This document shows positions 19,901-31,000 of a stretch of DNA of 64,000 nucleotides, one piece after another. A program made the translations under genes and the position numbers. Source of the DNA: Halichondria panicea (taxonomy: Eukaryota > Porifera > Demospongiae > Suberitida > Halichondriidae); contig NC_087382.1 in NCBI RefSeq assembly GCF_963675165.1, forward strand, positions 3,325,963-3,389,962. The letters are read 5' to 3'. Position 1 is the first letter of the stretch. Every line of letters starts with the position of its first letter. The notes beneath the pieces were generated by a model. It did no database searches, was not told the DNA's origin, and was given only the letters and a program-made list of their open reading frames with translations.

Positions 19901-22479
19901 TAATTATAGATTGGAGAATCTTTGCTCTGAGATCCAGTTTATTCAAGACTTTGCCGGAACGTACCTCCTGACTGGGAAAAATGGATTCCTGCTCGGCAAG
20001 CTACAGGTGTGCGCATTGTGTACACTTTAATATATCTCATACAGAAAAGAGGTTCATTATAATTATATTATCTCAGCAGCTACCAATAGCTAGTGCTCTA
20101 GTGCAGAGCTAATTACTAAGTAGAATAGCAACTTTCTATTAGCAGTTTTTGCTATGCATGATTTGGAAATGGCCTTCAATGTGAGGTTTTTATGTAGACT
20201 AGCCAGAGCGAAGCTTTAACGTTGCTTGAGGCTTGTAGTAACTATTGGTTGCAAAGTCTTCTTTGTGTTAATATATAGCTTAGCTTGCTTAGCACTATTC
20301 TAATCAGTTATAGGCCTCGTCCAACGGTCTCTATGGGATTATGAGACCCTCAGGCCCTTAGTAGCGCCCTCGCTGCGCTCGGGGGCACTACAGCCTCGGG
20401 CCCTCAGGGTCTCGTAATCCCATAGAGACCTTGGATTCAGTCTATAACTTCGTGTGTCGGCTTTATATACTCTACTACTAGTACCAAAGCTTAAACACAT
20501 GCTATGGGGAGACTTTGAGGCACATTAACCTGGCTGCATTGTAGAGGGTATATACAACACAAGCAACTTAATTAAATTGATCTTGTCACTGATTTAATCT
20601 ATCTATAATTAAAGTTATGGCAGTTAAAAGACACCCCCCCCCCCCCCCCATCTGTTTAATCTGATTTTGGGAATCTTTCAGCTGCCATAACTTGAATTCT
20701 GTGGATCGAAAATCAAATATTTTATGTTTTCTGAAAGGTTAGAAAGAGACCTTTCAAATGGTACCATTAGTGTGACGATAGTGTGACGTTTGTGTACAGT
20801 AGTGTGATGGTAGTGTGGAAACACACCATTTGAAAGGTATTTTTCTACGCTTTCAGAAAATCATAAAATATTTGACATTGGATCAACTTTACTGAAGTTA
20901 TGGCAGTTAAAAGACCCCCCCCCTCCCCATCCGTTTAATCTGATTTTGGGAATCTTTTAGCTGCCATAACTTGAATTCTGTGGATTGAAAATCAAATATT
21001 TTATGTTTTTCTGAAAGCTTAGAAAGAGACCTTTCAAATGGTATATACTATCAGTGTGACGATAGTGTGACGATAGTGTGACGATAGTGTGGCGATAGTG
21101 TGACGATAGTGTGACGTTTGTGTACAGTAGTGTGATGGTAGTGTGGAAACACACTATTTGAAAGGTATTTTTCTAAGCTTTCAGAAAATCATAAAATATT
21201 TGACATTGGATCGACTTTACTGAAGTTATGGCAGTTAAAAGACACCCCCCCCCCCATCCGTTTAATCTGATTTTGGGAATCTTTTAGCTGCCATAACTTG
21301 AATTCTGTGGATCGAAAATCAAATATTTTATGTTTTTCTGAAAGCTTAGAAAGAGACCTTTCAAATGGTATATACCATCAGTGTGACGATAGTGTGACGA
21401 TAGTGTGACGTTTGTGTACAGTATAGTGTGATGGTAGTGTGGAAACACACCATTTGAAAGGTATTTTTCTGAGCTTTCAGAAAATCATAAAATATTTGAC
21501 ATTGGATCAACTTTACTGAAGTTATGGCAGTTAAAAGACACCCCCCCCCCATCCGTTTAATCTGATTTTGGGAATCTTTTAGCTGCCATAACTTGAATTC
21601 TGTGGATCGAAAATCAAATATTTATGTTTTTCTGAAAGCTTAGAAAGAGACCTTTCAAATGGTATATACCATCAGTGTGACGATAGTGTGACGATAGTGT
21701 GACGTTTGTGTACAGTAGTGTGATGGTAGTGTGGAAACACACCATTTGAAAGGTATTTTTCTGAGCTTTCAGAAAATCATAAAATATTTGACATTGGATC
21801 AACTTTACTGTTACCCCCATCCGTTTAATCTGATTTTGGGAATCTTTCAGCTGCCATAACTTGAATTCTGTGGGTCGAAAATCAAATATTTTATGTTTTT
21901 CTGAAAGCTGAGAAAGAGACCTTTCAAATGGTATATACCATCAGTGTGACGATAGTGTGACGATAGTGTGACGTTTGTGTACAGTAGTGTGATGGTAGTG
22001 TGGAAACACACCATTTGAAAGGTATTTTTCTGAGCTTTCAGAAAATCATAAAATATTTGACATTGGATCAACTTTTAATTACTGTTACCCCCATCCGTTT
22101 AATCTGATTTTGGGAATCTTTCAGCTGCCATAACTTGAATTCTGTGGGTCGAAAATCAAATATTTTATGTTTTTCTGAAAGCTGAGAAAGAGACCTTTCA
22201 AATGGTACCATCAGTATGACGATAGTGTGACGATAGTGTGACGATAGTGTGACGTTTGTGTACAGTAGTGTGATGGTAGTGTGGAAACACACCATTTGAA
22301 AGGTATTTTTCTAAGCTTTCAGAAAATCATAAAATATTTGACATTGGATCAACTTTACTGTACTGTTTGTTCCTTGCATGCAGGACTGCCACTTCCAGCT
22401 TCAAGAGCTTCGATTACAAGAATTTGAATCAAGTCAAGAATTGTTGAACAGAAAACGAACAATTACTTATGTCAGATAA
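13901..22479 (+). CDS. ALS2: Alsin-like Rab exchange factor, PH-MORN-VPS9 part (5' end not found)
   Basis: Sixteen exons (13901-13977, 14105-14171, 14438-14508, 14878-15009, 15751-15816, 16270-16515, 16932-17043, 17358-17447, 17854-18045, 18311-18468, 18717-19010, 19218-19325, 19397-19460, 19674-19858, 19910-20006, 22384-22479) sum to 685 codons including the stop. Exons 1-3 encode the C-terminal part of a PH domain (VWVND, then EWMQAIS). Exons 4-7 encode about six MORN repeats (YTGKWNLGMPH, YEGEFLFGKFHGTG, YTGSWRDGSIQGYG, YIGAWEGGKRNGYG, YLGMWRNDKRHGPG). Exons 11-16 encode a VPS9 domain (PQNKLLCVQEA, FSLVAVRSRLENLCSEIQ, FLLGKLQDCHFQL). Alsin activates Rab5 on endosomes. Exon 9 carries a four-cysteine cluster. 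The RCC1-like, DH and early PH parts are absent, so either exons were missed or the gene is truncated. The last intron is 2.4 kb. Confidence 0.85.
14204..14360. mobile_element. Decayed CCGTATAGC foldback element in an alsin intron
   Basis: The left end ccgtatagcatgcaggctat resembles the foldback family at 3657. The interior has the same style (attttcgt, acgaaat runs). The right end is degraded, so its limit is uncertain. Confidence 0.45.
18605..18681. repeat. Perfect 37-base-arm palindrome in an alsin intron
   Basis: 18605-18641 and 18645-18681 are exact reverse complements separated by three bases. The arms begin aaaaatatgattttaatgaa. Such a perfect AT-rich palindrome could extrude a cruciform and is normally unstable, so it is probably young. 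Confidence 0.9.
20335..20430. repeat. Inverted repeat, arms about 33 bases
   Basis: The arm ggtctctatgggattatgag at 20335 is mirrored by ctcgtaatcccatagagacc ending at 20430, with one or two mismatches. The loop is GC-rich (cgctgcgctcggggg), unlike its surroundings. It lies in the last alsin intron. Confidence 0.8.
20611..22360. repeat. Six tandem units of 270-330 bases, each internally palindromic
   Basis: Units begin near 20611, 20896, 21223, 21517, 21810 and 22082. Each has a C-tract, then half-sites repeated later in reverse complement: gttatggcagttaaaaga against tcttttagctgccataac, cctttcaaatggt against accatttgaaagg, and tcaaatattttatg against cataaaatatttga. The centre of each unit carries a variable number of the 11-mer gtgtgacgata. 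The first four units open with the full gttatggcag arm; the last two have lost it. No coding potential is apparent. Confidence 0.9.
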
Positions 22480-23107
22480 AAACATGCAACGAGTATTTAC
22501 GACTATATATACCAGCTGCAACTAATTAACACAAAGCGTACTATAACTAATTTTTATCACACTGTATCAGGAGGCCTAGGAAATTTGCATTTTCTGTCTG
22601 GGTAACTTCTTCCTTATATAGGGTAACACTAACAGATACAGGATTTCAGGTGCTGATGCCTCGGCGGAGATGCCAAAGCTACATAAGGCCATGCAAAGTC
22701 AATTTGTAGTTTCTATATAGGCCTATATCTACAGAAAAATATCGGATAATGAACAGTTGCTCGTTGGTTTTGCCAGTTGCTAGAGGCATGCAAATCTACC
22801 AAATTAATAATCTTCTGTGGACAAAACATTGTTTTTGTGGGCAGCCATTCTGATCTGTTGTTCTGTTGTTGTTATGTGCAGTCGTAATTATGTGTAATGG
22901 AATTCCCCTTACACACAATAGAGGGTGTGTCTGGCATGTCAGTGGTGAGGGTATTCATATCATTCCAAGAATACAAGCTCCTCTGGGTACTACTGTGGTA
23001 CTCCCCCAGAGGAGATACAACACACATGCCTTGTAATTGAGAGCTAGCTGTGCAGTATTGGATCTTTCTTTATACCAGTGATATATAGTAGAGAGAACTT
23101 GATAATT
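22480..23107. other. Intergenic between alsin and ankyrin copy A
   Basis: 22848-22960 (gcagccattct, then tagagggtgtgtctggcatg) recurs upstream of copies B (about 27957), C (about 39590) and D (about 50280). It is probably the shared promoter or 5' UTR of this gene family. I see nothing else. Confidence 0.5.
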
Positions 23108-23919
23108 ATGGAGTGAGTGATATTGCATGGTTACTGTATAATTTCACTATAAATATAATTAAACTTTTACTCTATAGACAACAAGCTGAGGATTGGAGGG
23201 AGCCTGTTAGATGGCAGGGCCGGTAAGTGCATGATGTATGATTACTGCCATTACATGCAGTATATATAATTAAAAATAGGCAACAAGCTGAGAAGTTGCT
23301 TAGTACTGTTAATAATGGTGATGTCAGGAAAGTGAAGTCCCTGTTGGCACGTGGGGCCGACCCCAACCATCCTGATTGTTTTCCGTTACACCGTGCTTGT
23401 TTATTTGGTTACCTGGAGATAGTGAAGGCACTTGTTGAGGCTGGGGCAGACCCTGAGAGGAAGAATAAGGAGGGCTTGTCTCCAGTTCATTATGCAGCCT
23501 CTAACGGTCATAAGGAATTGTTGGTTTACTTGATCAGGGATTGCAAGGCCAGCGCTAGTGAGTAATAATTAGTTCTAATTCATTCAGCTGCTAAATGACT
23601 GTGTTTAAATAACGATGTATATGGGCTAATCACATCGCTATAGTTAGCTGCAGAGTGGGTTATAGTTTAAAAAACGACAAGGTTTTTCGGTTTTGACCTC
23701 TGATGGATCGTTATGTACATAAAATGTTCATTGGGCGCTTTGAGTACCTGGCCTAGAGAGGGCCATTAAAAGATTGCTCTTACATATGAAAATATTAGTG
23801 ACACCCAACATTCATGTATAGATACCAGGGACCAGTTCAACAATACTCCACTCCACTATGCATGCTATGATGGTGACCTAGATATGGTGCAGTACTTGGT
23901 GGAAAAAAAAAACTGTTGA
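23108..23919 (+). pseudogene. Copy A: truncated ankyrin-only member of the Roc-death family
   Basis: Exons 23108-23112 (ATGGA), 23178-23222, 23280-23557 and 23822-23919 read in frame for 141 residues. They encode a helical start, two or three ankyrin repeats (DPNHPDCFPLHRACLFGY, SPVHYAASNGHKELLVYLI) and half of another (NNTPLHYACYDGDLDMVQYL). In the intact copies the last exon continues GTGGAGGAGGCCCACTGTG; here it has become a run of ten A followed by TGA, and a long T run follows. No Roc, Ig or death exon comes after; instead, duplicated alsin exons begin about 24000. It is most likely a dead remnant, though a small ankyrin protein could still be made. Confidence 0.75.
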
Positions 23920-24209
23920 CCTTTTTTTTTATTAACATTTTCTTTTAAACTGCCCCCCCCTTTTCAAAATTCCTGGATCCGCCCCTGAAAAGTGTGTGTT
24001 TAGAGATAATTTCTGACAGGTTAAATTGACCAAGCCAACTACGGCCTTGTGTTTGGTAGCTACTCTGGAGTGTCCGTTTCCCTAAGACGTGCATTTGTAC
24101 ATTTTGAGAGCGCTAATAACGCTTAAATATCAATCTGTAACGGACAATACTGAAAGTGTTTAAATATCCGCTGGTAGAGATAAATTTGTGACTTTATAAC
24201 TTGGTGTAG

Positions 24210-24857
24210 CTTCTGGATGAGCTAAGGGACGACCAATCAACTTATGACTCGAGGGACCCCCCACTCTCCCCACTAGACGACCCCCCACATAGTGGCCCCC
24301 AGCAGGGGACAGAGTACCCCCCACATAGGAAGTCTGAGGGGAGAAGGAGGAGTGTTCCCACTGGACTGTTCTCATTGGTCGCTGTGAGATCTAGGTTAGT
24401 TACACATACATGCTGATAGTGTGATAATTACTCATAATTATAGACTGGAGAATCTTTGCTCTGAGATCCAGTTCATTCAAGGAACGTACCTCCTGACTGG
24501 GAAAAATGGCTTCCTGCTCGGCAAACTACAGGTGTGCGCATTGTGATATATCTCATAGTTACTTCGTGTGTCTTTTGTTTGGCTTTAATTACTCTACGTA
24601 CTATATAGTACCAAGCTTAAACACATGTTGTGGAGACTTTGAGGCCCATGCATTAACCAGGCTGGCTGCATGCAGTGTATAGAGGGTATTTACAACACAA
24701 ACAAGATTATGTCACTGATTTAATCTATCTGTATAAAATACTGTTTGTTCCTTGCATGCAAGACTGCCACTTACAGCTTCAAGAACTTCGATTACAAGAA
24801 TTTGAATCAAATCAAGAATTGTTGAACAGAGAACAAACAATTATTTATGTCAGATAA
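24210..24857 (+). pseudogene. Duplicated last three alsin exons
   Basis: 24210-24394, 24444-24531 and 24762-24857 match alsin exons 14-16 (19674-19858, 19910-20006, 22384-22479), together with intron sequence from about 24050. The middle exon has a 9-base in-frame deletion (the DFA residues). The third exon's acceptor has changed from CAG to CAA, which would shift splicing by one base. The big palindromic array of the parent intron is absent, so the copy predates the array or lost it. Confidence 0.85.
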
Positions 24858-25787
24858 AAACATGCAACGACTCGAGTATATTTATAATTATGACTATTAT
24901 ACCAGCTATAACTATATATATAGTCGCACTGATATCAATGTAATTAACACATAATGTTATATCATGATCTGTCCCATTTTTTATCAAAATTTAACACGTA
25001 TTAAATTTTTCTGAAGTCTGTTCAATCCCGGCCCTTTGACTGTGAAAAATGTCAATTGGAATGTCTATAGCACTTGTTCACTGACTGTGTTAATAAATTC
25101 AGGAGACCTAGCTAATATAGGATTATCTGAGCACTTTTTTTCAGTTAAAGATTTATGCACTTCATTACCGAATCTAAAGTATCGAAGAAGATGTTCGTTC
25201 ACCTCACCCGTCCATTATTTAGCTGGAGTCAACAACAAGTCCACTATACATGTTAGAAATAAAAGATTATATAGGTGTAGCAGGCATTACCGGAAAACTT
25301 GTAAAAAAAGTGTTCGGCCGGCGTCCCGACCTTCTGCGCAAGCTAGAGTCCTAGCCAGTAACTGGAGTCCCAGTTAAGTCGGAGTCCCGACCAAGCCAGT
25401 GCACCAGTTATATTACCGAGAACTTCAGAAACGAAAGAGATATAGATGTGCGCATGCCGGAGTCCCCTTCCACTCCGAAGCCCCAGTAATAGCATGCACA
25501 CGAATGTGGCTGACTGCAACGGAAGTTACATAACTTAAAAAGTTTGTTCAAACTCAACTGACACCATGACTGTTTGGAACTATACAGCTTAATAATATCT
25601 ACAAAGGAATTTGAGTATATATATAGTGTTACACTCATATACGATTATATAATGAAGCTAGATCTACGTACATAATATGCACATGCACAAACTGGTAAAC
25701 ATAATTATACACACACAAAAATTTTTCTGGACTATAAAATTGGCATTAGGCCAAAAATTGAGATATATGCATGTATAGGTGTTCTAA

Positions 25788-25944
25788 TTAAGTGTCCCTC
25801 TTGTACGAGTATACAGCTGCAGGAGGGCGTACTGAGCACAGTCAGTGGAGGTCCAATATCCTGTGTGGGCGGTGAGCGAGTTGATGTAACTATTCTCAGC
25901 AAAACTCTCCTTCAGCATAAAATCCAGTCGCTCACGAAGCCTCT
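25788..25944 (-). pseudogene. Copy of the DDHD gene's last exon, frameshifted
   Basis: It matches the DDHD last exon at 56329-56483, including the acceptor. Two extra bases (gagtatacagc against gagtacagc) shift the frame near the end. It lies downstream of copy A, as the real exon lies downstream of copy D. Confidence 0.85.
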
Positions 25945-26212
25945 CTGTAACAGGGGGAATTAATGTACTGAAATACTTATTATAACTTCACTTTCCTTCT
26001 TTTTGCACAGGAATTTACAATCTAATGCTACCCAGTTTTTGTTTTTGTATGGCATATACATACTTAATATACAGGGGTGGCCTTTGTTGAGGGACCTGTC
26101 ATTGTCATTTGGGACCTGGCCTTTTGTATCACAGTTGGCCTTTCTTCAGGCGTGTTCTACACAGTACAATGTACACTATACTATAATTATACTGTTTGTT
26201 CCTTGCATGCAG

Positions 26213-26308
26213 GACTGCCACTTCCAGCTTCAAGAGCTTCGATTACAAGGATTTGAACCAAGTCAAGAATTGTTGAACAGAGAACGAACAATGTCTTGTG
26301 TCAGATAA
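26213..26308 (+). pseudogene. Third copy of the alsin last exon
   Basis: 96 bases with an intact cag acceptor, encoding DCHFQLQELRLQGFEPSQEL and a stop at the same place as alsin exon 16. No upstream alsin exons accompany it. About 350 bases upstream is DDHD-type sequence, so a DDHD-end to alsin-end junction lies between. Confidence 0.85.
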
Positions 26309-28093
26309 AAACATGCAACGAGTATATTGACAATATACCAGCTGCAACTAAGTCGCACTGATATCAGCGTAATTAACACATTCGTACTATAATTTTATCA
26401 TCATCAAATTTTTTTTTATCACACGTACGTACATGTAATAATTATTTTTCTGAAGCCAGTTCAATCCATTTGTGTTCAATACAACATATTTATTATGTAC
26501 GTTGGAATGTCTAGCACTTTGTTCACTAAATTGTGGATGCCTATTATTAAAAAGGAAATTTATCTGAGCACTTCTTCTTTAAGACTTAATGTGTGAAAGT
26601 TAAATAATTGTTAGCAGATTTAAATACAGAAGATGTCAAAAACTAAGTCTGTTAATTTACTTAAAAAATATAACACACTGTATACTAATTACATTTTTGC
26701 TAGGAAACTATAAGTATTAAGACAGTGTCAGTACAAACTAACGACAGTATAGTGCATGTCAGCATGCATGGCCATATTGCATAATATGCAACTTAGGAAT
26801 GTAAACTAAATAGGACTTGACAATTAATTTTTAAACTTACGGCATATTATATATTACATATTTATCTACAGTTTGGCTGATTCAGTTTCCATGGAAACTC
26901 TTGTAATTACAAACCACGACTATAATTAAAGAAGTAATTGATTTTCAAACTTTCTTGAATAACCGACACTGTATTATGTTTGGTATCATAATATTTGGGG
27001 TATACTGACTTATAGCACATGTACTTACACTTTATAGAGAGATTTTATTAAAAACATGCAGTAAAGATATTTTTACAATTATTAATTAACTTTATGGGTG
27101 CATATTTTGAATTTATATCATGTTCAATAAGAATTATGATATCAACTTCAAACCAGGGTTATTAATTCAATTAACTGCTAATAGACAACACTATAGAGAG
27201 TTTTTATCATTTGTACAAAAGAAATGAAAAAAAAAGTGGGAGTACAAAGATAAAATTACTCGTTGATACTTATGCGTGGTTGATTCGTCATGGGCCTGAC
27301 CAGAAGCAGTGGATCCATCTGTATCTTCAGAGGGATCAGTGTCAGAGAGAGATGCATCAGTTTCAGTTGAAACATTAAGATCAGGAAGTGAGGAATCACC
27401 ATCATCAGATCGTGAACTTTGTGAGAGTTTTGCCTTCTTTGTGAGCTCTGGCTTGCTGCAGGTGCTTGCTTCTCTTGTTTGTACGAGGCATGAATAGCTC
27501 AGAAGATAATGGATTAATGGCAGAAATAGCTAGCTAGCTAGAAATAGCTATTAAATCAGAGCTAGTGAAAACATCTAAAAAGAAAAAATACGTTGCCATG
27601 GCGATGACGTCATATGTCATAATTGCCCACAAATTTTTGCCTTTTTTGGTGGGCTACTCTATATCTCCAGAAATACTTACTCAAATGAAATTTCGAAAAA
27701 ACCATTAAATAGAGCTCTGCAAAAGCTGATGATTGACACTAACTTTACCACAAAAATGTGTTTACTATGTGAATGACACGCAATGCAAATTATGGCCACT
27801 TATGGTGAATTGCACTATATAGAGAGGACAATGAACTATACAGTTCAGCGAACAACTTGCAAACTAATATTGCATTCTACCGAATAGCTATATACTATTG
27901 TATATTGAGTCTTATGTGAACAGAATTAATTGTCCTTTTATTTTATGTGTGCATGCATGGGCAGCCATTCTGTTGTTATGTGCAGTCACATGTGTAACAA
28001 TAGAGGGTGTGTCTGGCATGTCTGGCATGTCTGTGGTGGGGGTTTCATATCATTCCTATATCATGATCAGTGTGCTCATAGCTGCTAGTGGAG

Positions 28094-31000
28094 ATGGAGT
28101 GAGTGATGATTAGTTACTGTTACAATAATGTCACTATATGTCAACTGTTACTCTATATATAGACAACAGGCTGAGGATTTGAGGGAGTCTGTTAGAATGC
28201 AGTCGGGGTAAGTGATGATTACTGCCATTTATACAGTGAAACGACTATTGATCAAATAGGAAGTTGTATAATGCTGCAAAAGATGGTGATGTCAGCGAAG
28301 TGAAGTCCCTGCTGGCACGTGGGGTCGACCCCAACCACCCCAAGTGCTATCCATTACACATTGCTTCTTGCAATGGTCACCTGAAGATAGTGAAGGCACT
28401 TGTTGAGGCTGGAGCAGACACTGAGAGAAGAGATGCTGGGGGCAGGTCTCCAGTTCATTGGGCAGCCTTTTGGGGTCATAAGGAGGTGTTGGTTTACTTG
28501 ATCAGGGATTGCAAGTCCTACTCTAGTAAGTTAATTAGCACTAGCCACTGCTACGTGACTCGACTGCATGTGACTGTGCATGTCTACATGCATAATAGAA
28601 ATCAATATGCATGTGTGTATGTTATACCAGGAATGCGAATCTAAATTATGTAATCAGTATAATTATACTATCATATCACAGTGGATATGCAATCATGGTC
28701 AGACTCACTATAATTATACCAGTAAGAGGCAAGGTTTGGGTTTCAACCTCTACTGTGTTACCAAGGGCGTAAGTTGTGGTCACAAATAAGCCTTATAGGG
28801 TATGGAGTGGGTGGTTGTGGGTGTGTTTTTTTTAGATTTTCACAAAAAGAAACCTGCTTGCATCCATGAAGCATGTAATTAAGTTGGCTTGTCCTTAATT
28901 TAGTGGATAGCCTCAACACAACAAGGTAGTAGTTTTAAATTTGTGTCAAATAAAAGCAAGCAAAATCGAATCAGTATTCTGCACGTTGGCCTAGAACAGG
29001 CGGCTTTGACTCAAGGCACTATAAACCTCAAATAAACGCTGAGAGTTTACACTTCAATGCTCCAGTTGTTTTTGGGTAGAGTTAACCACATACATCAACA
29101 AGTGGAAGAAAAGGACCGATGCTATATATTACCAGAGCTTCTGCTATTGCCAGAAAGTGAGTTTCTAAGCCTAAGATGTTAATAAGAAACTGCTACATCT
29201 ACTTCAGGGAACTCTGGTGATCTAATTTGGATCATTCGCAAAGGTTTTTCCCTTGAAAAGTATTGCCAGCAATACGGTTTTTGGTTATGCATTGTTAAGT
29301 ATAGGATAGACTACACATAAGAGTAAAATATGCATCTATGTAACCTCCGCGGTTGCGGTTAACCCGAGGCACAAACCCGACGGAATCTAACCGTAACCAA
29401 GGTGGTTACTAAGACGCATATTCTACGAGTGGGTGTGGTCTATCTTCATTGCTGATTACGCCCACTTCCTGTCACACGTGACTAGGGAAAATCCCATACT
29501 CAGCCAGGGGAAGGCGCATAATAGACTTGCGTAGAGCTTCCTTTGGCAGTTGATGCATCAGAACAACAGGTACAATCATTGAATCAAATTACAATAGCTA
29601 CAAAACTGATTAATAGCTAGCTGGTAGCTGTAGTAAAGCTTAAACTGAAAGGAGGGATTCGTGGCACCCTGGGATCTCGAGTCCCCCTGGATCCGCCACT
29701 GGGTCACCATGCAAGGTCTAGTGCAGTAGCTACTTGGTGGAGGCCCAGGATTTATTTTAGTGGAATGACATCTTACTAGTACATAGAACTGCTCGTGGAC
29801 TTCTTACAGACAGTAAACAATTCTCATGAATTATTCATGTTTAGCCCTCGTGTTAAAAAGTAAGCCTCGATTAAACCGCAGAGATACATGCATGGTACTT
29901 CGAGGGTACTTCCATTTCCAATCCCTCTCTACTCTATCTATGGTTAATGTGATTAACTCAACCACAACAATTATAAAATCTATCTGAAGCTACTGTAAAT
30001 GTGATTAGAAATGGATACCCTCCGGCCTCTCACAAACTCACATTCTATTAAGGTGTGTGGTCAACAAAAGAGGGCATAGCCAAACATTTTGCGGCGCTCG
30101 TAAATCTTCCCCCCCCCCCCAAGCGTTTTATCCTTGATAAAACCCTGAGTCCCACTGTGACATCAGTCCCCGTATCATACAACATTATGTTTCAGATGTA
30201 CGGAACAATGACAACGATACTCCACTCCACACTGCTTGCTTTCGTGGTCACCAAGATGTGGTGCAGTACTTGGTGGAGGAGGCTCACTGTGACATCAGTA
30301 AGTGCCAGTGTAGCTACATTGAAAGTCGACACTAATCTTAATATAATTATGCCCATTCTTGACAATTGGTACAGATGCACCTGGGAAGTATGGCAAGTCA
30401 CCCCTTGACATTGCTGAAGAGAATGGTTACAAGGACTACAAAACTAGGAGTCGAGCAGTTTCACTCGAACAAAAACGTAAGCACCCTAAATCCTATATAA
30501 TGGTTTTAATTAAGGTAGGACAGCAAAGAAACCTGGAGATAGCTAGTCTTGACCATAGATTAAAGAGGGAAAGGGATTGGAAACGGAAGTTACCTCGAAT
30601 TATATCTGCGTTACGCCGGGGTGTAATCGAGGCTTGAGTAAAATCTAAGTAGATAGTACCTTGCTGTCTGCAGTAGATTCTATACTACATTAACTAAAAC
30701 TTGCTCTTTCAACTGACACATATAATTATGGGACACAGTACACCAATGAGTTGCACAGTCTTAAGCCCCGTTTACACCAGGCCTTTAATCCAGGTTGGAA
30801 TCCTAACCGCGTTCGTGTAAAAGGCCCTTATCCGGGTTCCAATCCGGATTAGCCAACCCACCTCTGGAGGTGGTGCAGAAGCGGTTTAGCTGTGAGTAAA
30901 CAAAGAGCTAATTCTGAGGTGTTGTTCGGTGGGTGTTTCTAGAGTAAACCTGTAGCTTCCTATCAGCCAATGTTTCCGCAAACAAAATTAGTGGTAATTT

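Larger units (their letters stand above)
24858..28093. other. Gene-poor stretch with fragments of neighbours
   Basis: It contains a DDHD last-exon fragment (25788-25944, minus) and a third alsin last-exon copy (26213-26308). A short minus-strand frame at 27491-27405 begins MPRTNKRSKHLQQAR and then breaks; this looks like the start of a decayed transposon protein. The family's conserved 5' flank starts about 27957. The rest is AT-rich with no supported gene. Confidence 0.55.

Noticed and set aside
20611-22360. CRISPR-like array
   Set aside because: Units are about 300 bases, internally palindromic and without unique spacers, and sit in an animal intron.
25036-25377. Plus-strand ORF of 113 residues
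   Set aside because: Biased composition, no motif and no supporting splice sites; it lies in a stretch of gene fragments.
30359-30637. Plus-strand ORF of 92 residues covering an ankyrin exon and following intron
   Set aside because: It is read-through of the donor at 30477 into an inserted element. Using the donor joins in phase to 31791 and completes copy B.
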